DNA of 64,000 nucleotides, taken from Chloroflexota bacterium. Lineage in GTDB: Bacteria > Chloroflexota > Dehalococcoidia > Lucifugimonadales > UBA2962. The position numbers and the translations under genes are program-made. Under the pieces are notes generated by a model. It was not told the origin of the DNA. It searched no databases and saw only the letters and a list, made by a program, of their open reading frames with translations. Positions within the stretch are counted from its first letter, which is position 1. Each line of letters opens with the position of its first letter. Where the stretch lies: positions 1-64,000 of the forward strand of contig PAAV01000055.1 of the NCBI GenBank assembly GCA_002699485.1, given 5' to 3'. This document shows, in pieces, positions 39,899-48,780 of this stretch.

Positions 39899-40119
39899 TT
39901 AAAACAATAAAACCCCTAGACTTTGCAATTATTATAGAAGATATTGTTGCTAATAAAAAAATGTCTTATTTAGATGCAATATCTCATTACTGTGAAGAAA
40001 CAAAAATGGAACCAGAAACAGTTGGAAAACTTGTTCAAGGAAATTTAAAGGCCAAGCTAAGAGAAGAAGTTACAGCCTTGCATTTTCTCCCAAAAACTGC
40101 TACAATACCAGGACTATGA
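39895..40119 (+). CDS. 33: Late promoter transcription accessory protein, gp33-like
   Basis: 74 aa, KMSYLDAISHYCEETKMEPETVGKLVQGNLKAKLREE; immediately upstream of gp59 and gp32 as in T4. Confidence 0.75.
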   Translation: MIKTIKPLDFAIIIEDIVANKKMSYLDAISHYCEETKMEPETVGKLVQGNLKAKLREEVTALHFLPKTATIPGL

Positions 40120-40736
40120 TAAAAATGGATCCGTTTGATTGTTATAAGGAATATGTTTCAATCAAGACTCATTTCCATGCTAATAAGTATGATTACTTTA
40201 AGCATAAAAAAAGAAAAATCTCATTGAATGCTTTTAAAAAACGTAATGATCAATTCTTTTTTGTAAGATTGTCAAAAAGTTATAAAGATGATGAGATATC
40301 GAAATTCTTTGTTGCTAACTTTATTGAGAATGAAAATTTGTGGATAGGTGATGCACTTGATTCACAAGCAGAAATGAAATATAAAGAATGGCAAAAAAGA
40401 ATACAAAGCATGAGTTATATTTTTAGTAATGATATTGAAAAATTGTTGAACAAAGAAGATTTTGAAAATTGGTTCAAAGTTGAAAATGGACAACATCCTG
40501 TATTACTAAAACAAACGATTGCTAAATATATTTGTATGGAGACTTTTTCCATACTTAATATGATTCTTAACTTTATTCCTGATTGGGATAAAAAGATAAA
40601 AGAAACTTTTGTCTGGCCCCAGTTTAGAGATAAAGTTTTGAAGTATACTCCATTTTTGGAGGTGGATAAGACGAAATTTCGTAAAATACTACGAGATACA
40701 ATTAATACAACGAATATAACGAATATGAAAGGTTAA
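40116..40736 (+). CDS. 59: Loader of gp41 helicase, gp59-like
   Basis: MDPFDCYKEYVSIKTHFHANKYDYFKHKKR...FKKRNDQFFFVRLSK; located between gp33 and gp32. Confidence 0.88.
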   Translation: MIKMDPFDCYKEYVSIKTHFHANKYDYFKHKKRKISLNAFKKRNDQFFFVRLSKSYKDDEISKFFVANFIENENLWIGDALDSQAEMKYKEWQKRIQSMSYIFSNDIEKLLNKEDFENWFKVENGQHPVLLKQTIAKYICMETFSILNMILNFIPDWDKKIKETFVWPQFRDKVLKYTPFLEVDKTKFRKILRDTINTTNITNMKG

Positions 40737-40737
40737 C

Positions 40738-41622
40738 ATGGCACAACTATCTGCACTAAAAAAATCCCGCAAATCCTTTATGCAAAATCTTCACAAAGAA
40801 ATTGAGAAGATTGATACTCCTTCTGAATCGAAGAGTTATATCGATGATCGATTTTGGAAGCCAGAAATAGATAAGTCTGGAAATGGATATGCTGTTATTC
40901 GATTTCTTCCCCCAGTAGACGGAGAAGATATTCCATGGGCGAGAGTTTTCAATCATGGTTTTCAAGGACCAACAGGTCTTTGGTACATTGAAAATTCTTT
41001 GACAACTCTTGGTAAGAAAGATCCTGTCTCAGAATATAATTCTCAACTCTGGAATTCTGGAATCGAGGCGAACAAAGAGATTGCTCGTAAGCAAAAACGC
41101 CGTCTAACTTATATCAGTAACATTTATATTGTTTCTGATTCAAAGAATCCTCAGAACGAAGGAAAAGTTTTTCTATACAAATTTGGAAAAAAGATTTTCG
41201 ATAAAGTCAATGATTTGATGAATCCCGAATTTGAAGATGAAACTCCTGTAAATCCTTTTGATCTTTGGGAAGGTGCGAACTTCAAATTGAAGATTCGTAA
41301 AGTTGAGGGTTATCAAAATTATGATAAGAGTGAATTTGATAAACCTACACAACTTGTAGAAGATGAAACTGAGCTTGAAAAAGTTTGGAATTCACAGTAT
41401 GCTCTTACAGAATTTACTGGTGATGATCAATTTAAGTCTTATGAGGATTTGAAAGCGAGATTAGATTCTGTTCTTGCAGTAGAAACTCCTCCTATTACTG
41501 AGCCTGTTTCTCGACCTGTTACTAAACCTAAAACTGCTGAAGATGTATCAACAGAAGATAAAACAACTTCTGAAGATGATGAAGATATGTCTTATTTTGC
41601 TAAGTTAGCAGAAGATAACTAA
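40738..41622 (+). CDS. 32: Single-stranded DNA-binding protein, gp32-like
   Basis: NPQNEGKVFLYKFGKKIFDKVNDLMNPEFEDETPVNPFDLWEGANFKLKIRKVEGYQNYDKSEFDKP; acidic C-terminal tail DDEDMSYFAKLAEDN. Confidence 0.93.
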   Translation: MAQLSALKKSRKSFMQNLHKEIEKIDTPSESKSYIDDRFWKPEIDKSGNGYAVIRFLPPVDGEDIPWARVFNHGFQGPTGLWYIENSLTTLGKKDPVSEYNSQLWNSGIEANKEIARKQKRRLTYISNIYIVSDSKNPQNEGKVFLYKFGKKIFDKVNDLMNPEFEDETPVNPFDLWEGANFKLKIRKVEGYQNYDKSEFDKPTQLVEDETELEKVWNSQYALTEFTGDDQFKSYEDLKARLDSVLAVETPPITEPVSRPVTKPKTAEDVSTEDKTTSEDDEDMSYFAKLAEDN

Positions 41623-41650
41623 TCTAAGGGTGCTTAGTACTCACTTTAAT

Positions 41651-41689
41651 TAGGGGGCCTGGAGTGTCGTTCCAGCGGCACGCCTCCTA
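41651..41689. terminator. Long two-part hairpin in the convergent gap, possible bidirectional terminator
   Basis: TAGGGGGC (41651-58) pairs with GCCTCCTA (41682-89), one G.T; inner CTGGA (41659-63) pairs with TCCAG (41671-75). Lies between the gp32 stop (41622) and the - strand stop (41695); no clear U-tract. Confidence 0.5.
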
Positions 41690-41694
41690 GTTTA

Positions 41695-43587
41695 CTAGCG
41701 AGGAGGACCATCATACAAACCATTATCCATATTTTGATAATCCGTACTTTGATTGACTGACTGATTGATATTAACGATTTGAGATGATGCATCAGTTTGA
41801 ACGAGTCCTGGTCCACCCCCCTGTACTATTGATTGTAATTCTCGTTCTAATCTTTTTCTTTCGCTTTCGGCGTGCATCATTTGTAAAGCAAGTCTTTCTA
41901 TCTGATTATCTTTTGCAGAATCCTTCATGAGCCAGGAAGTTTTTGTTTTACCTGATGCTCTTACAGCGGCCATATAATCGAATTCACCCAGTCCTGCTTG
42001 ATTTGGATCATAGTTCGGGCTTCCCAGGAGGGCGCTATTATGTTCCATTAAATAATTTTTGTATAGTTCTGCACGCCTTTTTCCCCAATAGCTTTGTTTT
42101 CCATGGGCACTAGCAATAATATTTGCTTTACTGAAATGTTTACTTTTTGATGTTTTCATCAAAGTTTGTTCATTTTTTTGTAATTCTTCTAGTTGTTTTT
42201 TTCCAACTCCTAATGATTGTGCCATTTTTTTTGCTGATGCTTTTCCTCCAAACTTATCTCTAAATTGAGATCCTGCAAGATCACCGAGCGTTTCTGTTAT
42301 CCACGTTGCAATAATTCCTACTACTCCACCGACAAATATACCTGCAACTAATCCAAGAGGTCCTAATCCAAGTAATGCGGCTCCACCAAAAAGTCCAGCT
42401 CCTATCATAGCATTTCGAAGATAAGGACTTTTTTTGAGATATTCCCATAATGCTGTTTTCATATGACCTGAGAGGGCTCCTCCTTCTGTTCCTTGTGCCC
42501 TCAATGCATCTGCTAAAACTGGTCCTCCTAATATTCCAGCACCAGCTCCTAATATCATACCAGCTAACATTCCTGCAGGACCAAATCCTGCAAATGCCGC
42601 CGCACCAAATAATCCCCCCGCATAAGGAACTAAATCTTCAACGGCTTTGAATTCATCACTTATAAGATATGCTTTTAAACCCTTTCTGAATTGTTGACCT
42701 ACATCTTTTTCTCCTGCTTTTTCTACAGCCATCATTTCTTTAATTGTTCCTGCTCCTATTACTCCAATACCTGCTCCAAGAATTCCTCCAGCTATCATTC
42801 CTGCAGGTCCAAGAGGCCATAATGCTTTCATACCTATGAGGGCACCTGTAGCGCCAGCAAACATTGCTACATTATCTAACAGATACTTTTTCATTTTATC
42901 CATTACCCCTTTGGAGTCTACTTTGCCAGAACCTTTTGAAAATATATGATTTAGTGAAGTTAATGAACCTCCGAGTAATCCGCCAATTATTGCTCCTCTT
43001 GGTCCCAATAAACCAAAACCGATCAAAGCTCCTTTTCCAGCACCTCCTGCCGCGGCATTAGCAAGAGTTTTATAAGGTCCGCCTGATGCAGAAAAATATG
43101 AATTTATAAATGCTTCAACTCCACCACTAAAAGTATCTTGATCAAATCCTTCCTGTAATGCTTTAATTAATGATGGTCCTGCAACGAGTAAAGCAATACC
43201 TCTTGCTAATTTGGGCAATAGTGCCATACCTAAAGATGCGGGCATGAATCTTCTTAATCCTCCAGGAATTCCCATAAGTGCAGTAGATAAGAAATTTCCC
43301 AACATTCCCATGAAACCCTTTCCTGAGAATCTTGGTAAATTCATCTTGGATTTCATGGTAAGACCTTTGTTTTTTTCTTTCTTTTCTTCAAGCTCCTTTT
43401 CTCTATCTTTTCTTAAATCAGCTTGATCTGTTTGTAACCCCTTTAGCATGAAACCTTTCATGCTTTGTAATACATCTGTTTGTATTTCTAGATGTGTTTG
43501 AAGAGTAGCAATATTCCCTGCATTCTGTTCTTTAAGTTCATTAACAAGATTTTGAAAATGAGCATAATTGTGAGGTTTACGTGCCAT
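41695..43587 (-). CDS. Tape-measure/baseplate-hub-like protein with four membrane-hairpin-like Gly-rich repeats
   Basis: 630 aa; repeated GxxGPxGxxxGxxxGxxxG segments; next to gp51- and gp26-like genes. Confidence 0.6.
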   Translation of the reverse strand: MARKPHNYAHFQNLVNELKEQNAGNIATLQTHLEIQTDVLQSMKGFMLKGLQTDQADLRKDREKELEEKKEKNKGLTMKSKMNLPRFSGKGFMGMLGNFLSTALMGIPGGLRRFMPASLGMALLPKLARGIALLVAGPSLIKALQEGFDQDTFSGGVEAFINSYFSASGGPYKTLANAAAGGAGKGALIGFGLLGPRGAIIGGLLGGSLTSLNHIFSKGSGKVDSKGVMDKMKKYLLDNVAMFAGATGALIGMKALWPLGPAGMIAGGILGAGIGVIGAGTIKEMMAVEKAGEKDVGQQFRKGLKAYLISDEFKAVEDLVPYAGGLFGAAAFAGFGPAGMLAGMILGAGAGILGGPVLADALRAQGTEGGALSGHMKTALWEYLKKSPYLRNAMIGAGLFGGAALLGLGPLGLVAGIFVGGVVGIIATWITETLGDLAGSQFRDKFGGKASAKKMAQSLGVGKKQLEELQKNEQTLMKTSKSKHFSKANIIASAHGKQSYWGKRRAELYKNYLMEHNSALLGSPNYDPNQAGLGEFDYMAAVRASGKTKTSWLMKDSAKDNQIERLALQMMHAESERKRLERELQSIVQGGGPGLVQTDASSQIVNINQSVNQSTDYQNMDNGLYDGPPR

Positions 43588-43775
43588 TAAGTCTTTCTTT
43601 GTTGTTCTTGAAGTTTTTTGTTTTCTTCTTCTACGTGAGAAATTAACATTTCTACGTAGATATCTCTTTCAAAAGGTATTAAGTTTTCTACTTCTGTTAA
43701 ACTATATTTATGATGTTGCATCAATTGAAACGTTAATTGATAATAGTTTGCTAAAGTATTATGACTACACATCAC
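43587..43775 (-). CDS. 51: Baseplate hub assembly protein, gp51-like
   Basis: 62 aa, NYYQLTFQLMQHHKYSLTEVENLIPFERDIYVEMLISHVEEEN; coupled downstream of the gp26-like gene. Confidence 0.65.
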   Translation of the reverse strand: MMCSHNTLANYYQLTFQLMQHHKYSLTEVENLIPFERDIYVEMLISHVEEENKKLQEQQRKT

Positions 43776-44518
43776 AAAAAAAAATCACCAAGTCCATTTA
43801 AAATTTGTTTTTCATGACATTTACATGTAGAACATGTGTATTCAATTTCATGTAATAATGCAGGCATTGTACCAAAAAATGTTTTAAGTTTTTCAAATTG
43901 ATCACTTGTTAAACTATTAATAAATTCAGACAATTCTTCTTTACTATGATCATTTACATCAAATATTTCATCACCAGAATATATGTTATCAATGCAACTT
44001 GTAACAATACCAAATAATTCTTCTACGGCAGAAGCATCTTCTGCATTTTCTATATCAGCTAAACGATTATAAACATCCATTGTTGGATATTTCATTTCAA
44101 CTGTGATTGTATCTGTTAATTGAATATGTTTAGAATGTTTATCATTTATAGTAAGTTTTATATCAGCAAGATTTACTTTTATTTTTGTTGTTTTTTCACA
44201 AGACTCCCCATTACTGTTTTTTTGTTCAGGATGTCCCACCATCAATTCAATAACTTCACCAACAGATTTTGATCTTATATTTAATAGTGCCATCTGTAAA
44301 TCAAATAATGGCAATTCTTCAGCATTTATGTTTTCTGATAAAATACAATTATTAATTATTTGTTTTGAAGTTGTTACTATTTCTGCTTGTTCTCCACCCT
44401 CCATAGCCATTAATAAAAGTTTTTCTTCTTTGACTAAAAAAGGTCTATATTTTATTGGATCTTTTATTGATGTCAAATTCATTGTAAATATTGGTGCATC
44501 AATTTTAGGTAAACTCAT
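43772..44518 (-). CDS. 26: Baseplate hub subunit, gp26-like
   Basis: MSLPKIDAPIFTMNL...KYRPFLVKEEKLLLMAMEGG; SVGEVIELMVGHPE; C-terminal CSTCKCHEKQILNGLGDFF. Confidence 0.75.
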   Translation of the reverse strand: MSLPKIDAPIFTMNLTSIKDPIKYRPFLVKEEKLLLMAMEGGEQAEIVTTSKQIINNCILSENINAEELPLFDLQMALLNIRSKSVGEVIELMVGHPEQKNSNGESCEKTTKIKVNLADIKLTINDKHSKHIQLTDTITVEMKYPTMDVYNRLADIENAEDASAVEELFGIVTSCIDNIYSGDEIFDVNDHSKEELSEFINSLTSDQFEKLKTFFGTMPALLHEIEYTCSTCKCHEKQILNGLGDFFL

Positions 44519-44546
44519 TATATTCTCCTAATATAATATAAAATAA

Positions 44547-45131
44547 TTAAAATCCTCTACTGGTATCACCAGTCATTAAAAAATCACGTACACGATCTGA
44601 TGTCCATGAAGAAGCACCTGAAGAGACTTGTTCCCATTTTCGATATGCAAATGTAACACTAAGTCTTGCATATTCATTATTTTGTCCCCATCCTAAATTT
44701 ACCGCTCCTACATTTAAGGGAAATGCTTCTCTAAATCTTATTCCATAACTTGAAGAGTTATCTTCTTTATAAGTTGTTAAGAAAAGATCATTCACATAAT
44801 TTTTATAATATGAAGCATCATAAAATTCGGGATGAACTATATCACTTTGCCACTTATCAAAAAATTCTTTTTCTGCCCAACCTTCTGCAGTACATACAAA
44901 TGTCATTGTAGTATCAATGAACATTTGACCATAACCAATTTTTCTTACGGGTCCATATAGTTTATCTTCAACTGTAAGTATAGTTTTACCAGGAAGTTCT
45001 GCTTGTTCGCATAAAAAGGTAGAAAAAGAAGATCCTTCTCTTCCAGGAATAAAAACTTCATATCTATTTACTGGTGCAGGACCTTGTTTTGCGTTTACTC
45101 GATTTTTAAAATTGTCTATGCTTAAAGTCAT
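44547..45131 (-). CDS. Tail-tube-fold structural protein (gp19-like family)
   Basis: NRYEVFIPGREGSSFSTFLCEQAELPGKTILTVEDKLYGPVRKIGYGQMFIDTTMTFVCTAEGWAEKEFFDKW. Confidence 0.6.
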   Translation of the reverse strand: MTLSIDNFKNRVNAKQGPAPVNRYEVFIPGREGSSFSTFLCEQAELPGKTILTVEDKLYGPVRKIGYGQMFIDTTMTFVCTAEGWAEKEFFDKWQSDIVHPEFYDASYYKNYVNDLFLTTYKEDNSSSYGIRFREAFPLNVGAVNLGWGQNNEYARLSVTFAYRKWEQVSSGASSWTSDRVRDFLMTGDTSRGF

Positions 45132-45712
45132 TAAATCATTCCCCTACTATCTCCCCAAACAACGAGTTTGTTTTCTTTTTTAAATCTTTCAGTTGGTAAA
45201 AATAATGCAATTTCTTTTTCATCATCATCTACAATTACAACTCTAGATGTTATATGTTTATATAGATATCTTTTTACTGTTGGTTTAATTTGTTTAATTC
45301 TTGCAAGTCCTTCATAATTTACTGATTTTGACCGATCAATAGCATCCATTAATTTTGCTCTAAGTAATGGTGGAAGATAATGAAAATTTAAACCAAGAAA
45401 ACCATTTCCATACATTTTTACACACATAATTAATGGAAATCTATCATAATATTTCATTTTATCTTTAGTTTTTGGATCATAGAAATATGACGCCATTGCA
45501 CCAGGAGTTATATTTCCCCTGCCTGTTTTTTTAGCAGTTTTATAAAATTCATCTGCAGTATCGACTTCACTAAATCTACTTCTCAATTCTGCTCTTAAAG
45601 CGCCAACTTTTCTACGAAACCACTGTGATGCATTGCGTGTTTTTGGTTGTCCCTCATTTCTTCTTATTGCATTTTTTAATTTATCTAAAAATGTTTGATC
45701 TTGTTGTGCCAT
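45131..45712 (-). CDS. Conserved T4-like phage structural/completion protein, function unassigned
   Basis: FYDPKTKDKMKYYDRFPLIMCVKMYGNGFLGLNFHYLPPLLRAKLMDAI; next to gp4. Confidence 0.6.
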   Translation of the reverse strand: MAQQDQTFLDKLKNAIRRNEGQPKTRNASQWFRRKVGALRAELRSRFSEVDTADEFYKTAKKTGRGNITPGAMASYFYDPKTKDKMKYYDRFPLIMCVKMYGNGFLGLNFHYLPPLLRAKLMDAIDRSKSVNYEGLARIKQIKPTVKRYLYKHITSRVVIVDDDEKEIALFLPTERFKKENKLVVWGDSRGMI

Positions 45713-45724
45713 AATTATATTTAG

Positions 45725-46156
45725 TTAAAAAAGATGATCTTCTGTAATGATTTTAAATCTCCATTTTCTATCACTACAATACTCTGTAGCCGCCTTCCAT
45801 TTTGCTTCATTTACACCAAATGTGTATACTTCAGATAAATATCTTCTAGTGATTCTTTTAGGTTTTTTTGGTTGTGTTAGTTGTTTTTTGGGTTTAACTT
45901 CTATAAGTACACATTCTGTTAATCCATTTTCTTTTTTTATTTTGATCCAAAAATCAGGAAAATATCTATGTATTCGTTTATCAATGGGAGATTTATAGGG
46001 CACAACTATCTCTTCACTTGACCATTCAATAACATCGGGATTATTTTCACAATAATTCATGAATTTTTTTTCCCATAAAGAACGGTAAGTAACTTTAGTA
46101 GGATCTCCTCGATATTTTTTCAAATTCTTTATTTTATATTTTCCTTTGTAACTCAT
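45725..46156 (-). CDS. 4: Head completion nuclease, gp4-like
   Basis: MSYKGKYKIKNLKKYRGDPTKVTYRSLWEKKFMNYCENNPDVIEWSSEEIVVPYKSPIDKRIHRYFPDFWIK; start chosen at internal Met 46156. Confidence 0.9.
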   Translation of the reverse strand: MSYKGKYKIKNLKKYRGDPTKVTYRSLWEKKFMNYCENNPDVIEWSSEEIVVPYKSPIDKRIHRYFPDFWIKIKKENGLTECVLIEVKPKKQLTQPKKPKRITRRYLSEVYTFGVNEAKWKAATEYCSDRKWRFKIITEDHLF

Positions 46157-46190
46157 GCTAAATATTATGTATAACAAGTTAAGGAGAATA

Positions 46191-47090
46191 ATGTCTGATA
46201 ATCCGGCAAGAAAATTAAAAGAAGTAATACAAGAAAGAACTGGTGTTACAGTACACAGATTCCCAGAAAATATAGGATCATCTGCAGAAGAACCAGAATC
46301 AAGAAAATTTTGTTATTTTCGTTTTCATAATGTGGAAAAGGGAAAACCAGGATATACAACTTCGGCTGTAGCATTACCTTTTCCAGAAATAAATGATGCT
46401 ATTAATATAAAATATGATAATGTTGAATTTGATGTAGTTGGAGCAATTGCAGTAGGAGCCGCGGCGGGAAATATAAGTATAGATCGTTTATCTTCTATTG
46501 CAAAAACAGGAATAAAATCTTTCAATAAAGATTCTTTTGCACGGATAGCCGCGGATACAGTATTAAGTGGAACTCCTGGATTGAAGGCAGGAGTTGCAAA
46601 GGGATTAAACTCAATACAAAATCCCTATATTACAAATGTATTTAATAATTCGGGATTTAGAGATTTTTCTTTTTCTTTTGTTCTTATACCAAAAAGGGCT
46701 CATGAAAGTGATCATATACAAAAGATTATTGCAACTTTTAAAAAAGCAATGTTGCCCATGAAACGAGTAGTAAAACATGGAAAAATGGTGAATCAAAGTA
46801 CAGGTATTTTAAGTATGCCCGATAAAGTTGATATTACTTTTTTTCCTACTACGAGAAATTATAGAAAAAATGAATCAATATTAAAAATTCGAAATGCAGT
46901 TGTGACAGATTTTACTGTTGAATATTCAGCAGGCACACAAAACCCCACTTTCTTTAAAGATACGGGTGCCCCACTATCTGTTACATTAAATGTGACAGTT
47001 AAAGAAACTGAAATTTATACTAAAGAAAGACTTTTGGAAGATTATCCTAAATATTCATCGGAATTAAAACCGAAATTAGAATCAAGCTAA
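46191..47090 (+). CDS. Baseplate tail-tube cap/initiator protein (gp48/gp54 family)
   Basis: NPYITNVFNNSGFRDFSFSFVLIPKRAHESDHIQKII, MPDKVDITFFP; start ATG 46191 preceded by AAGGAG. Confidence 0.78.
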   Translation: MSDNPARKLKEVIQERTGVTVHRFPENIGSSAEEPESRKFCYFRFHNVEKGKPGYTTSAVALPFPEINDAINIKYDNVEFDVVGAIAVGAAAGNISIDRLSSIAKTGIKSFNKDSFARIAADTVLSGTPGLKAGVAKGLNSIQNPYITNVFNNSGFRDFSFSFVLIPKRAHESDHIQKIIATFKKAMLPMKRVVKHGKMVNQSTGILSMPDKVDITFFPTTRNYRKNESILKIRNAVVTDFTVEYSAGTQNPTFFKDTGAPLSVTLNVTVKETEIYTKERLLEDYPKYSSELKPKLESS

Positions 47091-47103
47091 GGACCGTACT
47101 AAG

Positions 47104-48192
47104 GTGTCAGAAAAATTATTTAATTTAAATAAATTAATAGGAAACAATAAAAGATATGAATATCCTATTGGTATAGCAAAAGATAGGGGCTTACATCATT
47201 TTATGATGATAAAAGAATTGATATGGAAAGCTCCTAAAAAAAATGATGATGCATTTAACGGACAAAGGAGAAGTGGACAGACAAATTTTGAAAGTATTAC
47301 TTCTGGTGATGAATCAAAAAATTTTTATTCAGAAGGAAAAAATTATATTTTACACTTACCTCCTGGTTCATTAAAGACACAATATTCTGCTGATTATGCT
47401 GATGTAAATTTGGGTATTTTTGGGGATATACTATCACAAAATGCAATGCAGATAACAGAAGATTTAAAAGATCATTTTTCAGAATTTGCCATAGGAAATA
47501 CTGGATTCATACAAGATACAATGGGTTTATATAATAATATGAGAAAAGATGCAACAAAAATGGTCATGCCATATGTTGACAGTAAAGATTTTGGAGATGA
47601 TTTTGTAAAAAGAATTAAATTTAATGTAGCAACCGCCGCTGGTGCATTAGCTCCTTCAAATGCAAAAGGAGAACAAATAGCAAATATGTCTATGCGGGCG
47701 GCAAGAAATCCATATACTTCTCTTATATTTACAGGGATAAAAAAATTACGAACACATAATTTTAATTTCGAATTTAATCCTAAAAATGCAAAAGAATCTA
47801 AAGTTCTTATGAATCTTATATTAAATTTAAAATATGGAATGTTACCAGGATTAGATCAATTAGATATCAAAAGGAAATTAAAACCAATAGCAACAGTTAC
47901 GAATCATCATTATGATAAATTTAAAACTTTAGAGATTAATAATAAAATGAATTCTGCTTTTTTTACTTTTCCTTATAATTATAGAATTCAATTTTTTAGT
48001 AATGCTCAAGAAAATGAATATTTATATCGTATAGGAAATTCTTTTCTAGTATCACTTAAGGCAAAATATTCTCCTAGATTTTTTGAAGAAAATGGAATGC
48101 CAACATCAATAGGTTTACAGCTTCAATTTAAAGAAAATTTTGCTCTTGATAGATCACATGTTGATGTTTCACAATCCAAGGAGGCATATTAA
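47104..48192 (+). CDS. Baseplate tail-tube cap/initiator protein (gp48/gp54 family), partner of the preceding gene
   Basis: NPYTSLIFTGIKKLRTHNFNFEFNPKNAKESKVLMNLI parallels the upstream gene; GTG start; followed by gp53. Confidence 0.78.
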   Translation: MSEKLFNLNKLIGNNKRYEYPIGIAKDRGLHHFMMIKELIWKAPKKNDDAFNGQRRSGQTNFESITSGDESKNFYSEGKNYILHLPPGSLKTQYSADYADVNLGIFGDILSQNAMQITEDLKDHFSEFAIGNTGFIQDTMGLYNNMRKDATKMVMPYVDSKDFGDDFVKRIKFNVATAAGALAPSNAKGEQIANMSMRAARNPYTSLIFTGIKKLRTHNFNFEFNPKNAKESKVLMNLILNLKYGMLPGLDQLDIKRKLKPIATVTNHHYDKFKTLEINNKMNSAFFTFPYNYRIQFFSNAQENEYLYRIGNSFLVSLKAKYSPRFFEENGMPTSIGLQLQFKENFALDRSHVDVSQSKEAY

Positions 48193-48767
48193 TGTCAGAT
48201 TTTTTTAAAAATTATAGTACATTTTATTATAATATAGATAAAGTTAAGCCTATTAGAGGAAAACTCGCAACAAATATATTGTCTAGAGTAACAATAGTTA
48301 ATAAGGTTTTAAATAATGTTAGATCATATTATACACATCGAATAAAAGAAGGTGAAAGACCAGATACTATAGCAGAAGATTATTATAATGATGGTAATTT
48401 AGTTTTTTTAATATTTTTAGCAAATAATATTCAAGATCCATTATATGATTGGCCACTGTTTGGAAATTCGTTAACAAGATTTATTGAAGAAAAATATGGA
48501 TCGCTTGATTCTGCAAGAACAAGTGTACATCATTATGAACAAATATTAAGAAGCGGTTCTGACAAAACAGCGGATACTCCTAAAATTTTAGAAAAAGTTG
48601 CAATTGTTAATAAAGAAACGTATGATCTTCTTGGTGATACAAATAGAAAAATAATATACAATTATGATTATGAAATTATGAAAAATAATGTAAAAAAAAC
48701 TATTATTTTAATAGAAAATACTTATTCTACACAAATTTTAAATGAATTAAAAAGTCTTTATGCTTAA
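48192..48767 (+). CDS. 53: Baseplate wedge subunit, gp53-like
   Basis: YYTHRIKEGERPDTIAEDYYNDGNLVFLIFLANNIQDPLYDWPL. Confidence 0.88.
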   Translation: MSDFFKNYSTFYYNIDKVKPIRGKLATNILSRVTIVNKVLNNVRSYYTHRIKEGERPDTIAEDYYNDGNLVFLIFLANNIQDPLYDWPLFGNSLTRFIEEKYGSLDSARTSVHHYEQILRSGSDKTADTPKILEKVAIVNKETYDLLGDTNRKIIYNYDYEIMKNNVKKTIILIENTYSTQILNELKSLYA

Positions 48768-48780
48768 TGGGATATAATTT

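Noticed and set aside
41651-41689. tRNA or tmRNA fragment
   Set aside because: Only two stems within 39 nt; no D-arm, anticodon arm or CCA end, and no cloverleaf spacing.
46157-46177. N-terminal extension MLYIIFS of the gp4-like ORF
   Set aside because: Conserved gp4 homology begins at MSYKGKYK (46156); the extension overlaps the divergent upstream region.
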